Source: Halocafeteria seosinensis (lineage: Eukaryota > Sar > Bigyra > Bicosoecida). From it: a stretch of 64,000 nt of DNA. Below the pieces are notes generated by a model, which worked only from the letters and a program-made list of their open reading frames with translations, did no database searches and was not told where the DNA came from. Made by a program: the position numbers and the translations under genes. Below are positions 1-11,300 of the stretch, in pieces (positions within the stretch are counted from its first letter, which is position 1; every line of letters starts with the position of its first letter). Location of the stretch: positions 1-64,000 of the forward strand of contig LVLI01000328.1 in assembly GCA_001687465.1 (NCBI GenBank), written 5' to 3'.

Positions 1-262
1 GTCGTTGACTGGGTAAATTCGGTGACTTTGGATCATTCGGTTTAATCGCGAGAGAAAGAGAGATGCAGACGAGGGAAGAAGTGATATTCATCTGGTGTGA
101 TAGAGGCAGGTATATGCTACTCCAAGCCGGAGAATCACGTCGTTCGTGTCGCTGATGACTGAATGAGGAAGCTTCCACGCTGGGGATAAGCTTGCGGATC
201 TGCCTGGCATCTCTTATTGCTATGCGACACCAATGCTGGTGTAGAGTTCCTCGGAGAGGGGT

Positions 263-284
263 GAGAGAGAGAGAGAGAGAGAGA

Positions 285-318
<34 letters not shown>
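263..318. repeat. GA/GAAA microsatellite
   Basis: A run of GA dinucleotides, interrupted by a few extra A bases, covers about 56 bp. It is a low-complexity tract, directly visible. Confidence 0.95.
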
Positions 319-325
<7 letters not shown>

Positions 326-516
326 CATTTCACTCTGCGCTGGTGGCGTCTAACACCCACGCCCACAGAGAGGGAGGAAGACAGGCTCAAGGGGTATTCG
401 GATCGCTATAGACTAATTCTCGGTTGGCAGGTATCTCAATGTTCGGTAGTGTCCACAAGAAATCGCCGATACGTTTACAGTTTTCGATCGCCACGGCCTC
501 AGCGGAGTCTTCCCTA

Positions 517-557
517 CCGTTAATAAGACACACCCTTAGGGTGTGTCTTATTAACGG
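517..557. repeat. 41-bp perfect inverted repeat (palindrome)
   Basis: The arms at 517-536 and 538-557 are exact reverse complements of 20 bp around a single T at 537. The left arm begins ccgttaataagac. The element is far longer than expected by chance. It could be a fused transposon terminal repeat, a hairpin-forming site or a regulator-binding site. No second copy was seen in the window. Confidence 0.9.
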
Positions 558-868
558 AAGTTGAAAAAGTGAAAAATCGACGACTTCAAGTTAGGTCGAA
601 TTCTTTCACCCGAAAGTTAAACATAATCTTCAAATCCGGCTACTTGTTAATTTCAATTTTCATTTTTCGACTATGATGAAAATTAAAGCTTCCTGTTTCG
701 GCTAAATTGCAGAATACAAAAGTTTTCTCCGGTTAGTTTGAAACACAAGAAAAGATTTCTCGGCCATATATAAAAAAACCCCTAAAAAAACAAAAAACAA
801 AAACAAGATAAAACAACCACAGGTAGCGACCGAGTGCACGCGAACTCATTGCTAACAGCTCGCAGACG

Positions 869-1715
869 ATGGCAGACAATGAATCTGAAGAAAATCCAGG
901 AATGCCGGAAGACTCTCCCGGCCCAGACACGACCCTCGAGCAAATACAGTCCAAGGTGAACCAGATCACGCAAGCCGTGGAAAAGAATAAAGGAGACGCG
1001 CAGCCTGGCGCAGGATACAACGGCCAATACCAAGGATTATGCGAGCAAGATACAGAACATACAGATTGCACTGGAAAGGCTTTGATAACAATCGCTACCA
1101 ATAAGACGCACGGAATGATGTTTATGATTTGCCAAAAAATCAGTTGACGTCTTTACCTTGGCCGAACATATGTCATTGTTTGCCACCATTGCACGTGCGC
1201 TCACCTGCACGAAAGACACAGAATTTGACCATTGTTTCCCAAGCAAGCACGCTGGGCCAGGCCGTACCATGGCTCGATATATGTAAGCAGTATGTAACTA
1301 TCGCTGGTTTTGCAAACCTGATGACGGGGATCTGTCAGAAATTAAAGAGGTTACCGATTCCTTCGTCCTCGCCGAGCACTATACCTCGGAAACAGGTGCC
1401 TCACAAGGATGGAATTTGCACATTTTCAAGCAGTCACAGCTCGAAGGCTTCGACGTTGAATCCTATTGGCCGCTGTTACCCCCACAACAGCCCTTACGGA
1501 GTCACCTCACAGAGCGAGGTTTGCACATAATCCTCCAAACAGTAACTCAGCCACAAGGGCCTTCAACAAATAGCTTTCCCAACACAGCATTAATTTGTAT
1601 GGGGATTTTGCGCTCCAAGTTGTGGAACCAGCCATTTTATTTCTCCAGCCGAGAAATAGCATACCAGAGGAGAAAACTCGTCCTGGAGCTCGTGGACTGG
1701 TACCGTCGTAACTAG
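869..1715 (+). pseudogene. decayed reading frame of unknown origin
   Basis: An ATG at 869 opens an acidic N-terminus that runs into a predicted coiled coil (residues near TTLEQIQSKVNQITQAVEK). The coiled coil appears to continue one frame over from about 1012 (ANTKDYASKIQNIQIALERL). Further protein-like text lies in a third frame at about 1139-1273 and again at 1339-1715, ending at a TAG. Stops and frame changes separate the pieces, and no splice pair restores a single frame. This looks like a broken gene or mobile-element ORF. The family is not recognised, and a multi-exon gene with unusual splice sites is possible. Confidence 0.25.
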
Positions 1716-3297
1716 GTAGCAATCTTCAGCTCGAAGGTATGGTGGTGCCGTAGCATAACAAGGTGCAGCCTCTGATCCTGTACTGAACTATCGACGCTAT
1801 TTCATTTCACTCCATTCTTGGGCACATACACTGATCCATTGGTGTTTCCATCGTTTATTAGAGTGAACGAGGTTGTACATGTTTTCCGTGTCTCGTCACT
1901 AGCCAGAATACCGGCTCTCTATTTCCATCCCTTCTACTTCTAAGGAAGTTTAGTCCTGCCGCCCGCCACTCGAAGTCGTCAAAATTACAGACAGAATAAA
2001 CTCTATTTATTATTCGAAAAACTAAAAATGATTCTCAGAAATCCTCACTCGAACAATTTCAGGTTCCATCTACTCCCATAGCGGCACATGGAAGTCACTT
2101 TCGCAAATATGATGGAGAAATTTCATGAAGCCACAGCATACATCAGCGGAGTGCTCTCGAGTGTACTTTGCGCCCCCGCCCTCCTTTACTGTCGACGCTA
2201 CCCTCCTCTTCATTTCGTGTCAGTCACCTTCCATGCACGACGTTGACCTCTCCTCAACAAATCACGTTGAGAGCCGCGACATCCTTAGACGCTTAATTGT
2301 CACATTGACAGCAGAGCAACCTCTAAATGCAACTTACTGACGGCTTTTACAGCCATTTGGGAAGCTTACGGTAGATCATCACTTGCAAGCAATCCTGGGC
2401 TTTTCACTCCTCCTATGGAATTTCCCAATGGTCTGTTGCTATGTCAAATCAAGTGGACTTACTTTTAACATCTCGAATAGCTTGAGTGTATGAGAATTGG
2501 AGTCCAATCTACCCCCTATGCTAGGCAGCGTGTGGGGTGAACCCTACCCGAAATCACTGCAGCGACCCGTAATAAGACTGGAAATCATGCTATGTGGTTC
2601 AGCCGCGTAGTTAAAGCCAGGTCCTCATTGGATCTGGCCCTTCTCTGTTCTCGTACCTGAAAAATAAACACGAACCCGGAACCGCTCCAGCATCTCAAGT
2701 TGTGGCGCATCAACGTGATACACACTTTGGCTACCATCAGCTTCCGAAAGCCCCGTGTCTCCCCGATGCTTTTCTGAAAATTCTCTTTAGGAACTTGGTG
2801 GCGTCTTCGCTGAAGCCACCTGCAGCCTCTATCACGTGTGACGACCCCTCAGATTTCCGTATTTTGTCCGTTTCTTTTACTCAGACTCTACCGCGATGGT
2901 GAGGGGTTACCCTGCTGTCGCTGATAATCTGTGTATTGTGAGCGGATCACGATGACGTAAACTGTGCGCGTTACGCTTTTCCTACCAGGTACATGACCGG
3001 CCTCACTTCTCCTTCGTTCTGCGCATCTACAAGCACCTCTCTCCACGGCCAAATGCCCACGCGAAAGTAACTCTCAAGTTCCATACTATCCTGCCATGAG
3101 GGTGGATCGTTTGTGTGGTGTTCCCTTTTTTGCCGCATCCCACTGCGTGCTGCAGCCGGTCGTCAATGGGTCCGTCTCCACAGAATTCACCGACTGGCTC
3201 CGTACACAGGTTAGTTTGAGGGAGCCTAAGGCGTAGACGCAGTGCTACCATGTCTCTGCGTCAGTAAGTGTAAACCCTTTCCTTGGTATGTGTATAG
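1716..3297. other. long stretch without a recognisable gene
   Basis: Only short, compositionally random open frames occur, none with a domain or splice structure. Together with the decayed frames on both sides it suggests degraded mobile-element or intergenic DNA. Confidence 0.4.
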
Positions 3298-3830
3298 TCA
3301 GGCGGCTAATCTGTCCGTTTGGGGACTGTAAGTAGCGCTTTCTGCTGTGGGTTTAGCGTCCCTTTCAGGGTCCGTGTAGCTACTCTCTGCAACATCTTGC
3401 TTGAGCTTCGGTTTCTCCCAGCACCCTTCGTAGTATGCATTCGGGAGTCCGATCGTTTCCTGTACCGCGTTCCGACTCGAAACTCTCCACCAGACTTGGT
3501 AAGGGATTCTTGCGTTGTTGAGCGAGCGGGCCCTGCTCATTTCCTGCCACTTGCTGGATCGTTTTTGACGCGTCGAGATCTGCGCGGAGAGCTCCCTTTG
3601 CCAGTTCATCGTGGCATGAATTTCTATTCCAGCATCCCATGCTTAATCCAGTTTCCAGTGTGGTTCTTTCCGGTAGATGGTTCTCATGAAATTGCTCATT
3701 GTCGGATCCAGAATTATGATATCTATACCGGCCAATCGTCGTACTATGTTTTGTGTAAGGATAATAGGGCTCCATTCGTCTTCGCTTATGTCTTGGTTGT
3801 CTGCGACCATGACATATATCCTTGTTGGCC
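3298..3830 (-). pseudogene. possible decayed reading frame
   Basis: On the minus strand one frame reads protein-like text (for example VADNQDISEDEWSPIILTQN) from about 3820. It is interrupted by a TAA at about 3646 and then continues to a stop at 3298. The composition, rich in charged and aromatic residues, looks coding. No family was recognised, and a relic of a transposon polyprotein is one guess. The plus strand also has a long open frame here, which may be only its complement. Confidence 0.2.
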
Positions 3831-3903
3831 TTCAGCTCGTTGCTTCAGATGACACAACCGACCAAAAACAGCGAGCCATGAGATCGTAACAGGAGACCTC
3901 CCT

Positions 3904-4150
3904 CAGACTGAGATCTGACATGAACGAAACTCTCGAAGTTTCGACGCACCGGTGAGGCAAGCACTATTATCCTCCTACAAGATTGCATTGTCTGTATCCG
4001 CTTTCTTCCAATGCTTGCGCCCCATTTCGTCGGACTCGGACTGAGCTCTGAAATGAACACAAATCTCGAAGTTTCGACGCACCGGTAAGGCAAGCACTAT
4101 TACCCTCCTACTGAATTGCACTTTCTGTATCCGCTTTCTTCCAATGCTTG
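3904..4150. repeat. tandem direct repeat, about 114-bp units
   Basis: The unit at 3904-4017 recurs at 4037-4150, offset by 133 bp with a short spacer. Both copies share ctcgaagtttcgacgcaccgg and end in ctgtatccgctttcttcc plus aatgcttg, with scattered substitutions. Such a pair may be a remnant of a mobile-element end or a local duplication. Confidence 0.85.
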
Positions 4151-4725
4151 AGTTTCATGGCGCCCAGTGCAATAAACGGCTAAGGAACTTCTGTACGCAA
4201 CGAAGTATTCTGCATTCTGCTTCTATGTAACAATGGTGTCTACCTAGTTTCCATTTATATACCGTTTTATATTCCACATATCGGCCAGCAATACATACTA
4301 CAGAGCCCAATATATGACGTACAAGTGCGTAGTTGATGGGCCGTGCCGTGTCCCACCCTCTCGACCGGGCCATCCGGCCCTGGCCAGGGCGTCTCCCTGC
4401 CACGCTTATGGCAGAGAGGGTCAGGCTGTCCCCTTTGTCTCCCCCGCGCCCATGACGGACGATCTGTCCTCCCGTACACGCTTCGGCACTTTATCGAGTT
4501 TTTCCGAGGTTTCTGGGGCGTATACAAGGTTTCTATCCGTGTTGTACGTCTGGCAGACATGAGATTGAGTGCCTAACTATTGTATCTTTCAACTGGAAGT
4601 GGTAAGGGTCCGCTGGAACGCACATAAACTAGCGTTTGGAGGCTCTTTTGGCGCTTTCCCCGCAACGGATAACCTGTAACTTTGACTATTCACAAGCGAA
4701 TTTCGTTGATTTCACTGCCCCGACA
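4151..4725. other. upstream region of the p25-alpha gene
   Basis: No gene was recognised. Open frames on both strands overlap and show no domain. The last few hundred bases probably hold the promoter and 5' UTR of the gene starting at 4726. Confidence 0.35.
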
Positions 4726-7684
4726 ATGTCTGAGCGGTATATCGTGAACGGAGGAGGCGCTCGCGCTCCGGCTCCGCCTACGACGCCGTCTCAAAGCAAC
4801 CTCAGAGAAGCTGAGAAGGGAAATCGACACGACGGAGACATCTGGAACAGCGGCATGGGACAGTATCCATTGTCTTCTGAGGAGATTGAGCGCCTCAAGC
4901 GCCAAGAACAGGCACTGCGCCAGGAGCATGATGAGGTGTGTACTTGTCCGATTGTTTCTTGGTGGGGTACGACTTGTTACTGACCATGGAAATAACGTTA
5001 TGCAGGCTGTGTACATGGAAAACAAGATCCGCGGTATCGAGAGACCTCAATCAAATCGAGCTCAGGAGCCATCCCATCAACAGGCAAAGGCCGATTTGAG
5101 TGGGTTCTCTCAGGAAGAGATAGAGGAAGCTCTCCAATCCGCTCTGAAAGACCTGTATAGCTCGCCCAACGAAGAAGAGCAGCCGGAGAAAGGCCCGCAA
5201 TATGGTCGAGCGACAAGACAGTCAGCAAGGAGGCGATCGAAAAGTCCTACTCGTTCGCGTTCATCTGCTGCTGATGAAGGAGACGGAACTGTCATTCGTT
5301 CCCCTATGTATCGACCTGCTTCGCCCTCCCGTCGAAAACGTCAAGACGGAGTTATAATGACGTCGTGGTCCCAAGCACCGCGGTTTAAGGATGAGAAAAC
5401 GTGGATACCAGGTAGGAGACGCATACATGCTTACTTTATATTTTTTTTGACTTCCATTTGGTTTTTATTTCTTGGGCTTACGTGCTACAGGTCCCGGGAA
5501 GTATAATCCATCCAATTCCACTTTCGAACCAACGCAGGTGCCTGCGAATGAGGATTTCAATGGCTTGTTTGGACACACGTGGGGCGAGTATCAAAAACGG
5601 CAGCACCATTCACCAAAGAAACTTGAAGAAGGAGACCAAAGTGTGAAAGCCATTGAAGATGCTCCTTCGAAAGGAGAAGAACTTAATGCTCCTTCCAAAG
5701 GAGAACTAAATGAAAGAGAACGCGAGTATCGCCGAGAAAATGTTGCACTGAGACGCAAACTATCGGAGTATCGATTAGAAGCTAATCAACGCGAAAACCA
5801 ACTTAGATCTGACGTGGAGCACCTTCGAAGGGATAACGAGAGAAAGAGTAGTCAGTTAGAGGTATTGCAATCAAGAGTTCAAGCCTGTAAGAGTGGTGTG
5901 CAAAAGGTGCAAGGGGCGGTACAGTCCCTCAATACTGTTTTAGATGCAAAAGCCAACGAAATTAATCGTAGGATCCTAGGGGAAATCCGTAGCCGAGTGA
6001 ATTTAGTTTCAGAGAGAGCCACTGATGTAGTCGAATCTGTCATACCAAACCAGCACACTGAAACGGAAGGGTTTACCGGATATAATCCGATGGAGGCACC
6101 GCGGTCGTTCGGAAGAGATCAGTCTAACAGTCAAGCATTTGGTACTGCAAGTTATGGCCTCAGTCAGGGTCAAGAGGAAGAAATTCCTGCGCGACGTGGC
6201 GCAAGCCAAGATGTACAAGGCTCAGCAGTTGCCAGCTTCGCCAAAAAGGCCAAGCGGGCATCCATGGCCGTTCAGGCCAGAGAAAGAGCTTCTAAGAACT
6301 TGGAGAGTCGAGCTGCTGACCTTCGTGCACGCTTCGGAGGTGGAGCTGAACGCGTTGAATGGACCGAACGGGAATCAGCCAAACCTCACAATTTCAGTAA
6401 TTATCATTTCGTGGCTCCGTCCGAGGCCACAACCAAATCTCACCCGACCACTACGACGACATCCCGAAGGCGAACGTCGACTTCTCCAAAGAGATCGACT
6501 CCGCAAAACGACAATTTCACTGTAGATGAAAAATTACGGAAAATTTATGAATACTACTCGTATTCACCAGATGATCGACTCATGGACACGCAGGGATTGC
6601 GAAGTTCCCAATTCTTTAAGATACTTCGAGATGGGGGCGTTTTAGACAACAAAGTAACTTATGCTGACGCAGACGTCATATTTACTCGCATTTCTTCGCG
6701 AACACGAGGAGGTTTAATCTCCTATGAACAATTTGTGGACGCATTGACTGAGATTGCAATGCGCAAGTACCGAGACGATGTCGACTCCCCTGATCAAGGC
6801 CGTCCACACAATCTACGCCGTTTACTTAAGCGACATATAATGCCCTTGTTTGACTCAATTTCCCGTTTCCCCGGGGACGAAGGATTACTCGATCGAGAAG
6901 GTTTCACCAATGAATTTTTGCAGGAATCAACCGTAAGTCCATTGCGGTGATTAATTTCAATCACAGATTTTCACATTGCATTTCGTTTTTCCCGTATGCA
7001 GTTGGATTGGTTCAATGAGCACGGACAGGCTCTTCAATTCTTATTCAGCAAGTATGCAATGCACGCTGGACCACATGGGCAACGAGATCAAGCCTTGGCC
7101 CGCAAAGATTGGTCGGCGGTACAAGAGGCTCTGTCGCACATGAGCGAAAAACAATGTCTTCAGTTTGCTCAAGACTACTGCATTGTACCCACCCTTTTAC
7201 GGCGTCCGCAAGCTGTGAGTCTCTATCGAGAAGCCGCGAGAATGTAAGTACTTCCCGCCGTGTATTTCTTCCTCCTTGTCCTTTAAGAATGCTCACGCGC
7301 GGCTCTTCTTTCTGCCTCAGGTCGGAGAATGAAGATGTTCAAAAGAATGGACTGTCTTTCCCCTTTTTCGTCGAGTTCTTAGCCATGGTAGCCTATTATG
7401 TTTTTTCGGATGATTCCGAAGGCTCAGCCCGTAGCCATCTGTTACCGACCCAGGAGGGCATTGGCAAAGACATGACCGCCAAGCTGGAGATGCTCTTCTG
7501 GACGATGCACGAGCACGGTGCTTCTTTCCGGGAACCGGAAGAGAACAAGTTGCTGAAAAAAGTCCAGCGCAGTATCAAAGATCGTCTCGCCAACTTGCAA
7601 CGTTCTGCTGAGGCCGATACCCAGAACGAGGACCAGTACCAGTACAGTCGAGTCCACCACATTCTCATGGAGAAGTCTCTGTAA
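4726..7684 (+). CDS. p25-alpha (TPPP-like) protein with SHIPPO-like motif and coiled coil
   Basis: Five exons (4726-4935, 5006-5411, 5491-6932, 7002-7243, 7321-7684) join in phase to 887 aa. The N-terminal third is charged and disordered, with an SR/RS-like patch. A PGPGKYNP motif at about residues 204-211 resembles the SHIPPO/STPGR repeat of axonemal proteins. A strong coiled coil follows at about 278-340. Residues about 551-660 match a p25-alpha domain: it opens with EKLRKIYEYYSYS and carries the family's pattern of a helix, a GGVLDNK-like turn and a DADVIFTR segment. The C-terminal 220 residues are helical and of unknown function. p25-alpha proteins bind or bundle microtubules, so a cytoskeletal or flagellar role is inferred. 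The start at 4726 was preferred to an in-frame ATG at 4636 as the nearer, more coding-like one. Confidence 0.8.
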
Positions 7685-7803
7685 CTAGCTACTTGTAGCG
7701 AAACAATGCACATACCCATATAAACGGTGGGTTTGCTTTGTTGCCACCAACCATGTCTGCGTATCTTCCTCCTGGCAAAGAAAAAAAAATTAAAAAAAAA
7801 TCG

Positions 7804-8243
7804 CTATCCTCTCCGTCTCAATTCATTGCCTTCTTGCTCTTCCTGCTCTCGTTCCCGTGGGGAGGGCGAGAGTGCATCCTCGTCGTCCTCATCGTCATCC
7901 TGACGATGATGCGCCACCTCCTCTTCATCGTGTTGAAATTCCAGACCGATCTCCACGGTGGGGTCCTTGGAGCTGTCCCAGATCTCCTGGTACCTACGCA
8001 CATGGAACCTTCGTAAACAAACGTACACGATGCTGCCCAAGACCGCCGCTGCACAGACATAATTACACCATGTCAGACACCCCAACACAATGGAGAGACC
8101 AGCGGGACGTACTGAGGAGACTGAACCCTAGCGTGAGAAACATCAAATGGGCGACGAAATCGCAGCTCCCCTTGGCATGGCATTGGTTTTGGGACCGACA
8201 AGAACAGTGTTCTGTCGTCAAGGTGGGATCCGCCATAATTTCT
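7804..8243 (-). CDS. PIG-X/PBN1-like C-terminal fragment with transmembrane helix
   Basis: On the minus strand an open frame from 8243 reads a segment resembling the end of the PIG-X domain: a P-x-P-C-x-G-E-L-R-F-R-R-P core, a V-x-x-P-x-Y step and a final SPLCW. A GT...CAG pair at 8080-8049 would join it in phase to one transmembrane helix (AAVLGSIVYVCL) and an acidic, low-complexity tail. PIG-X/PBN1 stabilises the first GPI-mannosyltransferase in the ER. Two things are odd. The implied intron is only 32 nt. The N-terminal two thirds of the domain are missing, because the neighbouring gene ends at 8334. It may be a truncated gene, a pseudogene or a small unrelated membrane protein. Confidence 0.35.
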
Positions 8244-8333
8244 TCATACGCCTACGAGGGGGCTACATGTACATGATAGATAGAGAGATAATATGGGGGG
8301 ATCAATCGGGGAGAAAGAAAGAGTTGTATTGGG

Positions 8334-11300
8334 TTAAATTTCGGTTATGTCGACTTCTTCGTCGTCTTCTTCAATCCCGTTACTTTCGTCCACACTTCGG
8401 ATCCCTCCGCTGGTCGTCGTACTACTACTACCGCCACCACCACCCCTACCACCAGTGGCTGAGGTGTCGTTCAATGGGAGGACCAGCTGTGAGGGTCTGC
8501 GCTTAGCCAATTGACTAGGTTTCCCGTGAGACTCGTTGTAGGAGTCGACAATACGCAAACAGTAATGCAACGTCCGCGTATCCAAAATGGCGAAATCCCA
8601 TAAAGTTAGCATATGCAACAGGAACTGAAATCGCAAATTCTGTCTCGAAATCTCAGATGTGAATCGCCGGGCAAATAGCAAACATACACGAGGAACGACA
8701 CGGTCCGCATAGACCCCTAATTCAAACACATGCGAATTCCATAGTTTCATAAACTTTTTCTCGGCAGAAGAAGCATCCTCAAAGCTATCAATAACAGCAG
8801 AAGAACGCTCGAGAACCCATGCATCTTTGACATCGTCATCACTATCAATATCCTCTTCATGGGGCTGAATAGGTTGGCCCGTTTGAGAGTGGAAGTACTG
8901 TCGCGGGTATCGGCTCAGTTCGGAAACAGTCTCTCTTGATTCCTGTATGGACTTGTCCAGCAACTCTGGAGGCATATCGCATTCAATCATAGCTCGCGCT
9001 TTCGCTTTGCGTTCTAATTTGAAAGCAGGAATTTGCGGTCGATGATTATGGTACACCCAATGGCCTCGTACCACTGGCTCTCGGATAGTTCGCAGCTGCC
9101 AATTGCGCCAATTCAGCAATTCGAAATTGAGGAACAGGTGGCCCTTATACGCTTTCCGCGATTCTTCTCCAAACCACAGAAAATCTACAAACTTTTTGTC
9201 AACTGCCGTATCAAGATCGTTCTTAAGTTGATTACCATCTTCCTGAGGGACAATGTGCACATGCCAAAATCGCTTGCTCCTGTGCAATGGACGGACAGAA
9301 TTCGCTGAAGGGCTCTTCGCCAGCAAAATCTTCACTGCTCCTTTTGTTATATTGCTTGTCTGACTATTCCTTGGCAAAGCCGTGTCTTCATGTATCCCGA
9401 TACGGCATCTGTAATGGTTCGTTTCCAAATGCAAGAATAGCTCCTCTTTGCCGAGAAAGTCTTTCTGGCATAGAGCACACGAATTCGTGTTAATGCGCTG
9501 AAGAACATGGCACCATTCACGCGGGTCACGACGTAATGACCAGAAATGCCACACAAAAATATGGTTAAGCGATTCACCATCTTCCTGGAGCTTGCTCGCC
9601 CCAGTACCGCAGCGCATCACCGCTGAATTTTCCGAATACGACATAAATTTTCTACCGACGCGCAGCAAACTCTTGTATGGTTGCGACACTCTTTGAGCGA
9701 TACCGGCAAGAAGATTACGGACACTGAGTGTCTGAACAGAGTAACACGAAGACGTCCCAGGAGCCTGACTCATACTTGAATCCGCGCCTCGGTTGTTCGA
9801 CTTCCATTCGAAATCGTTCAGGGGAATAAAGCATCTGTTCCTCCCCTTATGACAGTTCACTGTAGACGAGTATATCCTCTTACAATCCACATGGAATTTC
9901 GGATATCCTAGAGTATTTAGCATGTTTGGTGTGATAGTCCAGAGAAGACTGGAGCTGCCCTTTTTCCCTTGTTCATTAAGCAGAGCATCGCTCCACAAGC
10001 GCTGATACAGTGTGCACGTAAGATTCTGAGAAACAAGATCTTCAACCTTGTCAGAAGACAGCGGAATAAGCCTGAGCAATTGTATCGCTTCACTCTTCTC
10101 CGGAACTTGACCCATGACAGCGTTCGAGGCGAGGCATTTTAGGCGAGTCGGATCTTTAACTCGGGCAGCAGCTCGCCATGAAGTACCCACTCCTAGCTTT
10201 TGGAGATCGAGTATCCTTTCGTGGAGGAACTTTGGATCAAGAGACGAAGAATGGATGTTTGAAGCTGCATGAGCTAGCTGACCGAGCAATGCCACTCTTG
10301 CAGCACATTCTGAGTTTCGCATGTGACCGTTGAGATGACGGAGCATAGTAATTGAGGGAATCATAGCTGTGGAAGCGACAACTGCTTCTGGGGGAATAGG
10401 CACATCTACCCTTCGATTTGTTTCTCCGTTTTCGGCAGCACTGGGATATGTTGAGCTGGACTTGCGCGGAATCAAGGAGACTCTGACGGTAATTTCATTG
10501 TCAGTGAGTACAGATTCATCCAACGGGCAGTCGAAAAACTTTGCAATATGTAGTCGCTTAACGCCGCGTATAGGAGCTGACAGTTGTTCGTAAGTAAAGT
10601 TTCGAGAGCCGCATAACTCATCAGGGCTATTTACGAAGATAACATTGTATCGTTCCCCATCCAACGCTCGGGTCAAACTCTTGAGTATTTTCGACTCGTG
10701 TGGCAACGCAAGCAAAGTCCCCCTGACGCAACTGTCTTCATCTACTAGGTTATTAACCGCATCCTTTAGAGATAGCTTTGGAGCAACAACACTGTCATAA
10801 TTGATCCGAAAACACTCACGGGGGCATGGAACACCGCCCGGAAGCGTTTGCTCAACGGGGGATGGATGTTCCACTCGAAACGCTATGTCGTGCATAGCAC
10901 TCGCCTCACGATGCATTTTATCGCTCGTTTCGTAGCTCAAAATTTCATGACGCGGGATTTTTCGAGCTACTTTATTATCACTGTTTTCAGTATCATCAGA
11001 GCTACTATACTCACGGAAAGCATCAGATGCCAACCAAGGTTTGCTTGGGACGAATGCAGCTGCATGTTGGTGAATTATGTACATCTGCTCCGACTCATTC
11101 TGCGTGTTTGTATCGTTCGCTTCAGATTCGTTGGTTTCTTCAGAGGAAAAGTTAACTCCTTTTACAAGGGAAGAGCGTTTCGTCAGGAAGGACACCACTG
11201 CATAGCACCAAGGTGTATGTGGCACTTGGATCTCGTCATCTTCCTTATCTTCGCTTCCTTGCTCTTTCTCCTGCTCCTCCTCACGAGAACGTTTGCGATT

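Larger units (their letters stand above)
1..868. other. non-coding left edge
   Basis: No convincing coding region was seen. The stretch contains a purine GA microsatellite, a perfect 20-bp inverted repeat and an A-rich tract at about 770-815, just before a weak open frame. Confidence 0.5.

Noticed and set aside
263-318. GA tract considered as a CRISPR or regulatory array
   Set aside because: It is a simple dinucleotide repeat without spacers, in eukaryotic DNA.
3319-3852. 177-codon plus-strand open frame
   Set aside because: It overlaps a minus-strand frame with more protein-like text; neither has a known domain, so only the minus-strand relic is listed, at low confidence.
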